In this document: positions 1-6,344 of the stretch, piece after piece
Layout: each line of letters opens with the position of its first letter
How positions within the stretch are numbered: the first letter of the stretch is position 1
Assembly (NCBI GenBank): GCA_937863205.1
Contig: CALMGA010000402.1
Span: 1-6,344, forward strand
Direction of reading: 5' to 3'
Length of the DNA: 6,344 bases
Source of the DNA: an uncultured Beijerinckiaceae bacterium
Lineage (GTDB): Bacteria; Pseudomonadota; Alphaproteobacteria; Rhizobiales; Beijerinckiaceae
Translations under genes and position numbers: made by a program
The notes under the pieces: model-generated
The model's input: only the letters and a program-made list of their open reading frames with translations
What the model was told of the DNA's origin: nothing
Database searches by the model: none

Positions 1-2
1 GG

Positions 3-623
3 CCCGCGGCGACGCTGCGGGCCAAGGAATGGGTGCTGCTCCGGCGCGATCCCTGGCTGGTGTCGCAGAGCCTGATGCAGGTGCTCTACCTCGTTCCCCC
101 CGCCCTGATGCTGTGGCACGGCTACGGCGCGGGCGGGCCGGCGGTGCTGGTGCCGGTGCTTGTGATGGCCGCCGGGCAGCTCGCCGGCGGCCTGGCATGG
201 CTGGCGATCTCCGGCGAGGACGCGCCCGACCGCGTCGCCACGGCGCCGATCGCGCCGGCCGCGATCCTTCGCGCCAAGATCGAGGCGGTGGCCCTGGCGG
301 TGGCGCTGCCGATGGCGCCGCTGGTGCTGGCGACCGGGCTGCTGGCGCCGCTGGCCGGGGTCGCGGCCGGGGTCGGCTCGGCGCTGGCCGCCGGCGGGGC
401 GAGCGCGGTGCAGTACATCTTCCGGGTCAAGGGCCGGCGCTCGAACTTCCGCCGCCGGCAGACGTCCTCGCGCATCGCCACCTTCGCCGAGGCCTTGCTG
501 TCGATCTCGGTCGCGGCCGCGGCCGGCCTCGCCGCCGCCGGCCTGTGGCTCGCCGTGGTGCCGATGCTGGCCGCCTTGGGCGTGCTGCTGCTGTCGCGCG
601 CACTGGCCCCGCCGGCCGGATGA
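3..623 (+). CDS. ABC-2-like multi-pass permease, 3' fragment (N-terminus outside window)
   Basis: This frame is open from the left edge to the TGA at 621-623 and gives about 206 residues. A GTG at 33 could be read as a start, but the frame before it already reads as family-like sequence (AKEWVLLRRDPWL), so the true start lies upstream. Hydrophobic segments fall at about nt 75-120, 140-195, 285-410 and 490-610, as expected for an integral inner-membrane protein. The charged loop RRRQTSSRIATFAEA (about nt 450-495), between the last two hydrophobic blocks, resembles a motif I recall from uncharacterised alphaproteobacterial ABC transporter permeases; this is from memory, not a search. A partner ATPase would be expected upstream, outside the window. 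The 93-base gap and different character of the next genes suggest this is the last gene of a separate operon. The substrate is unknown. Confidence 0.7.
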   Translation, partial: PAATLRAKEWVLLRRDPWLVSQSLMQVLYLVPPALMLWHGYGAGGPAVLVPVLVMAAGQLAGGLAWLAISGEDAPDRVATAPIAPAAILRAKIEAVALAVALPMAPLVLATGLLAPLAGVAAGVGSALAAGGASAVQYIFRVKGRRSNFRRRQTSSRIATFAEALLSISVAAAAGLAAAGLWLAVVPMLAALGVLLLSRALAPPAG

Positions 624-654
624 CGTCGGGTCAAGCCCTGGTACGAGGCAGGCT

Positions 655-680
655 CGTTCGAAGCTTTTATCAAATGTTTA
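655..680 (+). promoter_or_regulatory. AT-rich patch, possible promoter region of the export operon
   Basis: This is the only clearly AT-rich segment in the window (around CTTTTATCAAATGTTTA). It lies in the single real intergenic gap, just upstream of the first gene of the coupled gene set. TATCAA at 668-673 could be a -10 element, but I see no convincing -35 hexamer at the right distance. It is reported as the most likely promoter location by position and composition only. Confidence 0.25.
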
Positions 681-722
681 CCGCGTTGAGCCAGAAATCC
701 GCGAAGACGAAACGCGGTGAAC
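676..722 (+). promoter_or_regulatory. Inverted repeat / RNA hairpin overlapping the start of the TolC-family gene
   Basis: The arm GTTTACCGCGTT (676-687) pairs with AACGCGGTGAAC (711-722). Eleven pairs are Watson-Crick and one (679 with 719) is a G-U wobble, and the arms enclose a 23-base loop. The right arm contains the candidate GTG start at 717 and the GGTGA at 716-720 that could act as ribosome binding site for a GTG at 726. In mRNA the stem would hide initiation; in DNA it could be a two-half-site operator with centres 35 bases apart. A smaller alternative stem, 699-703 with 713-717, competes for the same bases. There is no U-tract after it, so it is not a typical terminator for the upstream gene. 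The pairing is seen directly; the regulatory role is inferred. Confidence 0.5.
716..720 (+). promoter_or_regulatory. Candidate ribosome binding site (GGTGA) that would favour a GTG start at 726
   Basis: GGTGA matches the GGUGA end of the Shine-Dalgarno consensus and lies five bases before the in-frame GTG at 726. The GTG at 717 would then be part of the binding site rather than the start. Upstream of 717 there is only a weak purine run (GAAGACGAAA). The choice moves the start by only three codons, but the signal is also buried in the 676-722 hairpin. Confidence 0.35.
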
Positions 723-2387
723 GAAGTGTATCTGGCCACGAACAAGCACGACGGCGCGCCTCCTCGTTGCCGGACTGCCGCACCGGCGAAAGCCGCCGCC
801 GGGGCAAGCGAAGCGCCGGTCCGACGGAGCGTCCGCGCCGCCCCCTTCGCCTGCGCCCGCTTCGCCTGCGCCCGCTTGGCCTGCGCCCGCTTGGCCTGCG
901 CCCTTCTCGCCGGCAGCCTTCTCGCCGGTTGCGGCATCCGGCCGGAGCCGCTGACCCCGGCCGCCATCGCCGCCTACGCGCAGGACAAGAAGGACCGTTT
1001 CGTCGCCAACCAGGCGCCGATCACCCAGGCCATCAGCCTCGACGAGGCGATCGCCCGGGGGCTCAGCTACAACCTCGACTACCGCGTCGAGGCCTTCCAA
1101 ACCGCGCTGCGCGTGCAGGACCTCGACGTGGCCGACTTCCATCTCCTGCCCAACGCCGTCGCCAGCACCAACTTCCTCGGCCGCAACAACACGCTGGGCG
1201 CTTATTCGCAGTCGGTCACCACCGGGCTCGTCACGCTGGAGCCGTCGACCTCGACGCCGAAGAACGACCTCATCTCCGACCTCACCTTGTCCTACAACAC
1301 GCTCGACTTCGGCCTGTCCTACATCCGCGCCCGGCAGGCGGCCGACGAGGTGCTGATCGCCGCCGAAACCAAGCGCAAGGTCACCAACCGCATCGTCCAG
1401 GACATCCGCACGGCGTACTGGCGCGCTTATTCCAGCCAGCGCCTGAGCGATCGGCTGCACCGGCTGGAGGCGAGGGTTCGCCGCGCCATCGCCGACAGCC
1501 GCACGGTGGCCACCGGCTTCGACACCTCGCCCGTTGCGGCGCTGACCTACGAGCGAGAACTGGTCGAGATCAAGCGTCAGGCGCAGGCGATCGAGAGCGA
1601 GATGGCGGTGGCCAAGGCGCAGCTCGCCGCGCTGATGAACGTGCCCCCCGATGTGCCCTTCACCCTGTCGGGGCGCGGCGGCGGCGCCCGCTCGCCGGTG
1701 TTCCGGCGCGACTTCAACACGCTGGTCGACGTCGCCCTGGTGAACCGTCCCGAACTCCGGGAAACGCAGTACAAGTCGCGCATCAACGCCAAGGAGGCCA
1801 CCGCCGCCCTCCTGGAGCTGCTGCCCAACGCCCAGGCTTATTTCGGCGCCAACAGCGACACCAGCAAATACCTGTTCCACGGCAACTGGCTGGCCTACGG
1901 GGCGCACGCCAGCTGGAACCTCCTCAACGTCTTCAAGTACCCGTCGCGCGTCAACCAGGTGAACGCGCAGGAGGCCGTCATCGACGCCCGCGCGCTGGCG
2001 CTGACGATGGCCATCGTCACCCAGGTGCAAGTCGCCCGCATCCGGCTCTTCGAGGCGGAGAACGAGCTGAAGATCGCCCGCGAGTTCCTCGACGTGCAGG
2101 GCCGCCTGCTCGCCCAGGTGAAGGCGCAGGCGCGGACCGAGAAGGCGAGCGAGCAGACGCTGATCCGCGAAGAAATGAACATGCTGGTCGCCGAAGCGCG
2201 CAAGGATATCGCCTTCGCGGCTTACGAGAACGCCTACGGCCTCGTCTTCGAGGCGGTCGGCCTCGACCCCTTCGACCGCGCCATCACCACCGGCACCACC
2301 GTCGAGGAGATCGCCCACGTGATCGACGAGAACTGGGTCGACGGCGCCAAGCGCATCAGCGCGGCCGAGCTGGGCCTGCGCCAATGA
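717..2387 (+). CDS. TolC-family outer-membrane efflux lipoprotein
   Basis: The 556-residue product has the two-repeat architecture of outer-membrane efflux proteins: repeat one at about 105-310 (SLDEAIARGLSYNLDYRV at its start) and repeat two at about 334-515 (VDVALVNRPELRETQYKS). Both carry long amphipathic helices, for example 218-308 and 420-510. The family forms trimeric channels through the outer membrane and periplasm that receive cargo from adaptor and inner-membrane partners. LLAGSLLAGC is a lipobox with the acylated cysteine at residue 72. The in-frame stop at 687-689 limits starts to GTG 717, GTG 726, CTG 732, or TTG 876, which would leave a compact signal peptide but has no ribosome site. 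The first 38 codons have clearly more A/T third bases than the body, so the N-terminus is uncertain. It is the first gene of a coupled set; its stop overlaps the next start (ATGA). Confidence 0.9.
   Translation: MNEVYLATNKHDGAPPRCRTAAPAKAAAGASEAPVRRSVRAAPFACARFACARLACARLACALLAGSLLAGCGIRPEPLTPAAIAAYAQDKKDRFVANQAPITQAISLDEAIARGLSYNLDYRVEAFQTALRVQDLDVADFHLLPNAVASTNFLGRNNTLGAYSQSVTTGLVTLEPSTSTPKNDLISDLTLSYNTLDFGLSYIRARQAADEVLIAAETKRKVTNRIVQDIRTAYWRAYSSQRLSDRLHRLEARVRRAIADSRTVATGFDTSPVAALTYERELVEIKRQAQAIESEMAVAKAQLAALMNVPPDVPFTLSGRGGGARSPVFRRDFNTLVDVALVNRPELRETQYKSRINAKEATAALLELLPNAQAYFGANSDTSKYLFHGNWLAYGAHASWNLLNVFKYPSRVNQVNAQEAVIDARALALTMAIVTQVQVARIRLFEAENELKIAREFLDVQGRLLAQVKAQARTEKASEQTLIREEMNMLVAEARKDIAFAAYENAYGLVFEAVGLDPFDRAITTGTTVEEIAHVIDENWVDGAKRISAAELGLRQ
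846..935 (+). repeat. Degenerate 15-base tandem repeat, six units, in the lipoprotein leader
   Basis: Units begin at 846, 861, 876, 891, 906 and 921. The first two are identical (TTCGCCTGCGCCCGC), the third differs by one base, and the rest diverge progressively. They encode FACAR, FACAR, LACAR, LACAL, LAGSL and LAGCG (residues 44-73), so the repeat grades into the signal-peptide core and the lipobox. The period is five codons, so gain or loss of a unit would keep the reading frame. It places four extra cysteines (46, 51, 56, 61) ahead of the lipidated one. Confidence 0.85.
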
Positions 2388-3172
2388 GACGTCGCGACGC
2401 GAACCCGTACCCCGGCCTGATCCGCCTCGCTGCCCTGCTGCCGGCCTGCCTCGCGCTGCTGCCGGTCGCCGCGCCGGCCGGCGAGGCCGACACCATTCAC
2501 GCGGTGGTGCGCTCGGCCCACGACGTCACCGTCGGCTCCGACGCCGGCTCGCGCATCCTCGACCTGCCGCTCAAGGAAGGCGCCGCCTTCCGCAAGGGCG
2601 ACCTGCTGGTCGCCTTCGACTGCGCGCGCACCCGTGCCGAACTGAAATCCGCGCAGGCCGAACAGCGCGGCCACGAGGTCACCTTGCGCAACAGCCTCGA
2701 CCTGCAGAAATACCACGCCGCCGGCCGCAACGACGTCGAGATCGCCCGCGCGGCCGTCGACAAGGCCGCCGCCGCCGTCGAGGGCTGGCAGGCCCGGGTC
2801 GATGCCTGCGAGATCCGCGCCCCCTTCGACGGCCGGGTCGCCGATGTGTTCGCCCACGTCTTCGACCTGCCGGGACCGAGCGTGCCGATCCTGCGCATCG
2901 TGGATCCCGGCAACCTCGAAGTGGAAATGCTGCTGCCATCGCGCGCGGCGGCTCGGGTTTCGCCCGGCGCCAACTTCGCCCTCGCCGTCGAGGAAACCGG
3001 GCAAAGCGTGCGCGGCCGCGTGGTCCGCATCGGCGCCGCCGTGGACCCGGTCAGCCAGACGCTCAAGGTCGTCGGCACCCTGGAGGCCGCGCCGGGCGGG
3101 GAGGGACAGGCGACGAGGCCGGCGGTGCTGCCCGGCATGAGCGGCCGGGCCGATTTCGGCGCCGGGTTCTGA
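2384..3172 (+). CDS. Small periplasmic adaptor subunit (HlyD/RND-type membrane-fusion protein)
   Basis: The 262-residue protein begins with a basic stretch and hydrophobic core (residues 11-31) ending in an APA-type cleavage site near 32, so it should be exported to the periplasm. The first lipoyl half is at about 54-79 (LPLKEGAAFRKGDLLVAFD), a short helical hairpin at about 81-138, the second lipoyl half at 142-175 (CEIRAPFDGRVADVF), then a beta-barrel domain (176-235) and a C-terminal segment with PGMSGRADF. Such adaptors bridge an inner-membrane component and a TolC-like channel. It is shorter than typical RND adaptors (350-400 residues) and its hairpin is brief. The start codon overlaps the TolC-family stop by four bases and no strong ribosome site is seen, which points to translational coupling. 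A longer frame extends upstream through the TolC-like gene but is not coding there. Confidence 0.88.
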   Translation: MRRRDANPYPGLIRLAALLPACLALLPVAAPAGEADTIHAVVRSAHDVTVGSDAGSRILDLPLKEGAAFRKGDLLVAFDCARTRAELKSAQAEQRGHEVTLRNSLDLQKYHAAGRNDVEIARAAVDKAAAAVEGWQARVDACEIRAPFDGRVADVFAHVFDLPGPSVPILRIVDPGNLEVEMLLPSRAAARVSPGANFALAVEETGQSVRGRVVRIGAAVDPVSQTLKVVGTLEAAPGGEGQATRPAVLPGMSGRADFGAGF

Positions 3173-3173
3173 G

Positions 3174-4598
3174 ATGGTCGTGCCCCCCGCCGCCGGCGCG
3201 CCCCCGTCCGCCGCGCCGTCGTCCGCCGCACCGCGGCTGATCCGCCCCGCCAGCGAGCCCGCCGGCGATCCCGCTGTGGCCGCGCTGCAGGCCCTGCTGC
3301 GGGTCGAGGGCGACGCCCGCTGCGCCGAAACGCCCGGCGACCTGCACTACCTCATCGCCAACGAGATGCGCCCCCTCGTCGGCGCCCGCCAAGTCTTCGT
3401 GCTGGCGAACCAGGCCGGCGCGGCGGACGGCACCGCCATCGTCACCGCCGTGTCGAGCCTCACGAGTGTCGACCGCGAGGCGCCCTTCGTGCAGTGGATC
3501 GAGGAACTGGCCGCCCGGCGGCTGACGGGCCTTCGCGCGCCGGCTGTTCTCGATCTGGCCGACGAGCCGGCCGATGCCGGCGACCACGCCGAGCACTATC
3601 CCTTCGCCAAGCTGCTCGCCCTGCCGCTCGCCGACCGGTCGGGCGCGCCCCTCGGCCTCGTCCTGCTCGCCCGCGAAACGCCGTGGGACGACGAGGCGCG
3701 GCGCGTCGGCGAGCGTCTCGCCGAGTGCTTCGCCCATGCCTGGGGCGCGTTCCGCAAGCCGCCGCTCGCCCTGGCGCGGCTTCGCCGGCCGGGCACGTTC
3801 GGGGGTTTGGCCGTGCTGGCGGTGGTGGTGCTCAGCCTCACCCCGACCCACATCACCGCGCTCGCCGGCTTCGAGGTCGTGCCCGACCGCCCCTTCGTGG
3901 TCGCCGCCTCGGGCGACGGCACGATCGAAACGGTCGCCGTGCAGCCCAACAGCCAAGTGGCGGCGGGTCAGGTGCTCTACACCACCGTGTCGACCACCCT
4001 GCGCGACAACCTCGTGATCGCCGAGCGGGCGATGGCGGTGGCCGAGGCCAAGTGGAAGCAGTTCCGGCAGGCGGCCTTCGCCGACCCTCAGGCCAAGCGC
4101 GAACTGGCCGCCGCCGAAGCCGAGGTCGAGCTGCGCCGCGCCGAGCGCGACTATGCCAAGGATCTGGTCGAGCGCACCGTCACCCGCGCGCCGCGCGCCG
4201 GCCTCGCCATCTTCAACGACGCCAACGACCTGGTCGGCCGTCCCGTCAACACCGGGCAGCGCCTGATGGCCATCGCCGATCCCGCCCGCGTGATGGCGCG
4301 CATCTTCGTGCCGGTCGACGACAGCATCGTGCTCGACGAGGGGGCTCGCGTGCGGCTGTTCCTGGACAGCTCGCCGACCCGCGCCGTCGAGGCGGTGCTG
4401 GAGCACGCCAGCCACGACGCCGGGATGACCGACGCCAACCTGTTCGCCTACCGCGCCGACGCCCGCCTCGACCCCGGCGCCGCCGTGCCCCGCCTGGGCG
4501 TGCGCGGCACCGCCGAGATCTACGGACCGCGCTCCAGCCTGCTGCTCTACCTGTTCCGCCGCCCGCTCAGCTATGTCCGCCAGCATTACGGCCTCTGA
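3174..4598 (+). CDS. GAF-like domain fused to an inner-membrane-anchored HlyD-family adaptor
   Basis: The 474-residue protein starts one base after the previous stop. Residues 1-35 are a Pro/Ala/Ser-rich, probably disordered tail. Residues about 38-190 look like a GAF-type sensor fold, with YPFAKLLALPLADRSGAPLG followed by a strand and a closing helix. A single membrane segment lies at about 207-225. After it come the first lipoyl half (248-272, GTIETVAVQPNSQVAAGQVL), a coiled-coil hairpin (about 275-335), the second lipoyl half (336-370) and a barrel domain to the C-terminus (FRRPLSYVRQ). The topology would put GAF in the cytoplasm and the adaptor in the periplasm, so a cytoplasmic signal could gate assembly or transport; that is inference. 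No catalytic or ligand residues in the GAF region could be assigned. The last 26 bases overlap the next gene. Confidence 0.85.
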   Translation: MVVPPAAGAPPSAAPSSAAPRLIRPASEPAGDPAVAALQALLRVEGDARCAETPGDLHYLIANEMRPLVGARQVFVLANQAGAADGTAIVTAVSSLTSVDREAPFVQWIEELAARRLTGLRAPAVLDLADEPADAGDHAEHYPFAKLLALPLADRSGAPLGLVLLARETPWDDEARRVGERLAECFAHAWGAFRKPPLALARLRRPGTFGGLAVLAVVVLSLTPTHITALAGFEVVPDRPFVVAASGDGTIETVAVQPNSQVAAGQVLYTTVSTTLRDNLVIAERAMAVAEAKWKQFRQAAFADPQAKRELAAAEAEVELRRAERDYAKDLVERTVTRAPRAGLAIFNDANDLVGRPVNTGQRLMAIADPARVMARIFVPVDDSIVLDEGARVRLFLDSSPTRAVEAVLEHASHDAGMTDANLFAYRADARLDPGAAVPRLGVRGTAEIYGPRSSLLLYLFRRPLSYVRQHYGL

Positions 4599-6344
4599 CG
4601 CCCCCCGGTTGCGGCAACAGCTGCGGCAGGACCTGCGCCTGTACCCCGGGCCGAAGGTTGGGCCGGCGCCGAGCTGGATGCTGTACGATCCCCTGCGCGG
4701 CAGCTGGTTCCAGCTCGACCGCAACGCCTTCGCCGTGCTCGGCGCCTGGGACGGCCCGGCGGATGCGGCGATGCTCGACGCGCGCGTCGAGGCGGCCGGC
4801 GACGTGGTGCCGCCGGGAACGGCGGCCGCGTTCCTCGCCTTCGCCGGCCGCAACGAGCTGACCGAGGGCGAGGGCTGGCGCGCCCACGCCGCCCGCTGCC
4901 GCGCCCGGCGATCCTCGCCGCTGGCGTGGGCGGTGCACAACTACCTCTTCGTCAAGCTGCCGCTGTGGCGCCCGCGCCGCGCCTTCGAACGAGCCGGCGG
5001 CCTCGTCGCGCCGCTGTTCACCCGCGCCTTCTTCCTCGCGACCGTGCTCGCGGCCGCGCTCGCCCTGTACCTCGTGTCGCGGCAATGGGCGGCCTTTCTC
5101 GGCACCTTCCCGGCCTTCCTGTCGCTCGACGGCGCGCTGGTCTACGCCCTCGCCCTGCTCGGCACGAAAACCGTCCACGAGCTGGCCCACGCCTTCACCG
5201 CCGCCCGCCACGGCTGCCGCGTGTCCTCCATCGGCCTCGCCCTGATGGTGATGGTGCCGATGCCCTACTGCGACGTCACCGACAGCTGGCGCCTGACCGA
5301 CCGGCGGCAGCGCATGGCGATCGACGCCGCCGGACTCCTCGCCGAGGTGGCGCTGGCGATCTACGCCGCGCTGGCCTGGGTGCTGCTGCAAGACGGCCCG
5401 CTGCGCTCGGCCGCCTTTCTGGTGGCCACCGCCAGCCTCGCCAGCTCGCTCGCCCTCAACCTCAACCCGATGATGCGCTTCGACGGCTACCTCCTGCTCG
5501 CCGACGCGCTGGCCGTGCCCAACCTGCAGGCGCGGGCCTTCGCCCTGGGGCGCTGGCGCCTGCGCGAGGCTCTTTTCGATCTCGGCGCGCCCAAGCCCGA
5601 CAGCTTCGGGCCGGTGAAGACGGCGGTTGTTCTCGCCTATGCCGCGACGGTGGTCGCCTACCGGGCGGTCGTCTACGCCGGCATCGCGCTGCTGGTCTAC
5701 CACGCCGTGTTCAAGCTGCTCGGCATCGTTTTGTTCGCCGTCGAGGTCGGCTGGTTCCTGATCCTGCCGGTCGCCAGGGAGGTACGCGTGTGGTGGCAGT
5801 TGAGGAATGAACTCGCGGCGAGCCCGCGTTCCCGCTTGACGGCGCTCGCCGGCGCCGCGCTGATCGGGCTGGCGATCTTTCCCTTCCGCGCCCGGGTGGC
5901 CATCCCCGCCGTGGTCGAGCCGGCCGCCTATGCCCGGCTGTTCCCGGTCACGCCGGGCGTGGTGCGATCCGTGTCGGTGCGCGTCGGCGAGCGGGTCGAG
6001 GCGGGGCAGGTCCTGGTGACGCTCGCCTCGCCGCAGAACGAGCGTGACGGCCGGCTGGCCCGCATCAGGCTGGCGCTGGTGGAGGCCAAGCTGGCGCGCG
6101 CGGCCAGCGTCGCCGCCGACAGGGCGGAAAGCTTGTCGCTCGAAGGGGAACGCAAACTCCTCGCGGACCGGCTCGAAGGGTTGGAGCGCGAGCGGCGCGA
6201 ACTGGTGCTGCGCAGCCCCATCGCCGGAACCGTGCGCGACCTCGACCCCGACCTCGACCCCGGCCGCTGGGTCGGGCGCGACGCCCAGCTCGCGCTGGTG
6301 ACGGCGCCGGGCGCGGCGGTGGCGCGCGGCTACCTCGCCGATGG
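4573..6344 (+). CDS. PqqD-like / M50 site-2-protease-like / HlyD fusion membrane protein (3' end outside window)
   Basis: The frame runs from ATG 4573 without a stop to the right edge, giving at least 590 residues. Residues 1-100 resemble a PqqD-type winged helix (SWMLYDPLRGSWFQLDRNAFAVLGAWDG). Membrane segments lie at about 147-168, 180-198, 216-232, 250-272, 278-297, 348-400 and 420-437. The zinc motif HELAH is at 202-206, and NPMMRFDGY at 298-306 supplies the second M50 motif with Asp304 as likely third ligand. PYCDVTDSWRLTDRRQR (231-247) is like YydH-type peptide metalloproteases. From about 440 the chain becomes an adaptor: lipoyl half (461-485, VRVGERVEAGQVLVTL), coiled coil (488-545), second lipoyl half (546-580). 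The family cleaves substrates within or near the membrane; here it may process or pass on a peptide. The start overlaps the previous gene by 26 bases, and the only ATG in that area fits. Cleavage activity is not proven by the motifs. Confidence 0.9.
   Translation, partial: MSASITASDAPRLRQQLRQDLRLYPGPKVGPAPSWMLYDPLRGSWFQLDRNAFAVLGAWDGPADAAMLDARVEAAGDVVPPGTAAAFLAFAGRNELTEGEGWRAHAARCRARRSSPLAWAVHNYLFVKLPLWRPRRAFERAGGLVAPLFTRAFFLATVLAAALALYLVSRQWAAFLGTFPAFLSLDGALVYALALLGTKTVHELAHAFTAARHGCRVSSIGLALMVMVPMPYCDVTDSWRLTDRRQRMAIDAAGLLAEVALAIYAALAWVLLQDGPLRSAAFLVATASLASSLALNLNPMMRFDGYLLLADALAVPNLQARAFALGRWRLREALFDLGAPKPDSFGPVKTAVVLAYAATVVAYRAVVYAGIALLVYHAVFKLLGIVLFAVEVGWFLILPVAREVRVWWQLRNELAASPRSRLTALAGAALIGLAIFPFRARVAIPAVVEPAAYARLFPVTPGVVRSVSVRVGERVEAGQVLVTLASPQNERDGRLARIRLALVEAKLARAASVAADRAESLSLEGERKLLADRLEGLERERRELVLRSPIAGTVRDLDPDLDPGRWVGRDAQLALVTAPGAAVARGYLAD

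Noticed and set aside
624..716. Small gene, tRNA or non-coding RNA in the intergenic gap
   Set aside because: The gap is 93 bases with stops in the TolC frame, no cloverleaf and no start with a ribosome site. Only the AT-rich patch and inverted repeat stand out.
676..722. Rho-independent terminator for the upstream permease gene
   Set aside because: The stem is good, but the loop is 23 bases long, there is no T-run after it, and the right arm lies inside the next gene's start region.
29..2383. Long open + strand frame running through the permease and TolC-family genes into the small adaptor
   Set aside because: Its translation is Arg/Gly/Pro-rich and low in complexity over this stretch, while other frames give recognisable proteins. 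It is a high-GC artefact; only the part from 2384 is a gene.
678..2384. 568-residue open frame on the - strand
   Set aside because: It is antisense to the whole TolC-family gene, is compositionally biased and has no recognisable domain. Rare stop codons in GC-rich DNA explain it.
3063..4940. 625-residue open frame on the - strand
   Set aside because: It lies opposite the GAF-adaptor gene and the start of the M50 gene, which both carry clear domains. The product is His/Gly/Arg-rich without motif structure.
4567..5810. Open frames on the - strand (4567-5703) and + strand (4926-5810) over the M50 gene
   Set aside because: Both overlap the frame that carries HELAH, the NP..DG motif and membrane helices. 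Their own translations are biased and unrecognisable.
6238..6261. Perfect 12-base tandem duplication (GACCTCGACCCC twice)
   Set aside because: It encodes DLDPDLDP in a loop of the second lipoyl half, where similar acidic/proline residues are expected. Two copies are too few to call a repeat element.

Overview
The window is very GC-rich DNA, with nearly every codon ending in G or C in its main genes. It reads as a proteobacterial chromosome, most likely an alphaproteobacterium (Rhizobiales or Rhodospirillales type). That call rests on base composition and on family resemblance, chiefly the truncated permease at the left edge. No taxonomic marker gene, RNA gene, insertion sequence or CRISPR array is visible. 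All genes are on the + strand.

Layout: (1) positions 3-623 are the 3' end of a multi-pass membrane permease of ABC-2-like character. (2) A 93-base intergenic stretch (624-716) holds the only AT-rich patch and a 12-base-pair inverted repeat (676-687 / 711-722) that runs into the next gene's start. (3) Positions 717-2387 encode a TolC-family outer-membrane lipoprotein with an odd leader built on a 15-base repeat. (4) Positions 2384-3172 encode a small periplasmic adaptor (membrane-fusion protein). (5) Positions 3174-4598 encode an inner-membrane HlyD-type adaptor with an N-terminal GAF-like cytoplasmic domain. (6) From 4573 to beyond the right edge runs a large gene for a polytopic site-2-protease-like (M50) protein. 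It has a PqqD-like N-terminus and a C-terminal HlyD/lipoyl adaptor half.

Genes 3 to 6 overlap or nearly touch (4-base overlap, 1-base gap, 26-base overlap), so they look like one translationally coupled operon. Together they describe an envelope-spanning export or peptide-handling machine: a TolC-like channel, three different lipoyl/hairpin adaptor proteins, and an intramembrane metalloprotease-like core that could bind and process a peptide. No ATPase, RND pump or substrate gene lies in the window, so the energy source and cargo are unknown. The upstream permease probably belongs to a separate unit. The function is inferred from domain content; none of these genes could be given a standard gene symbol.
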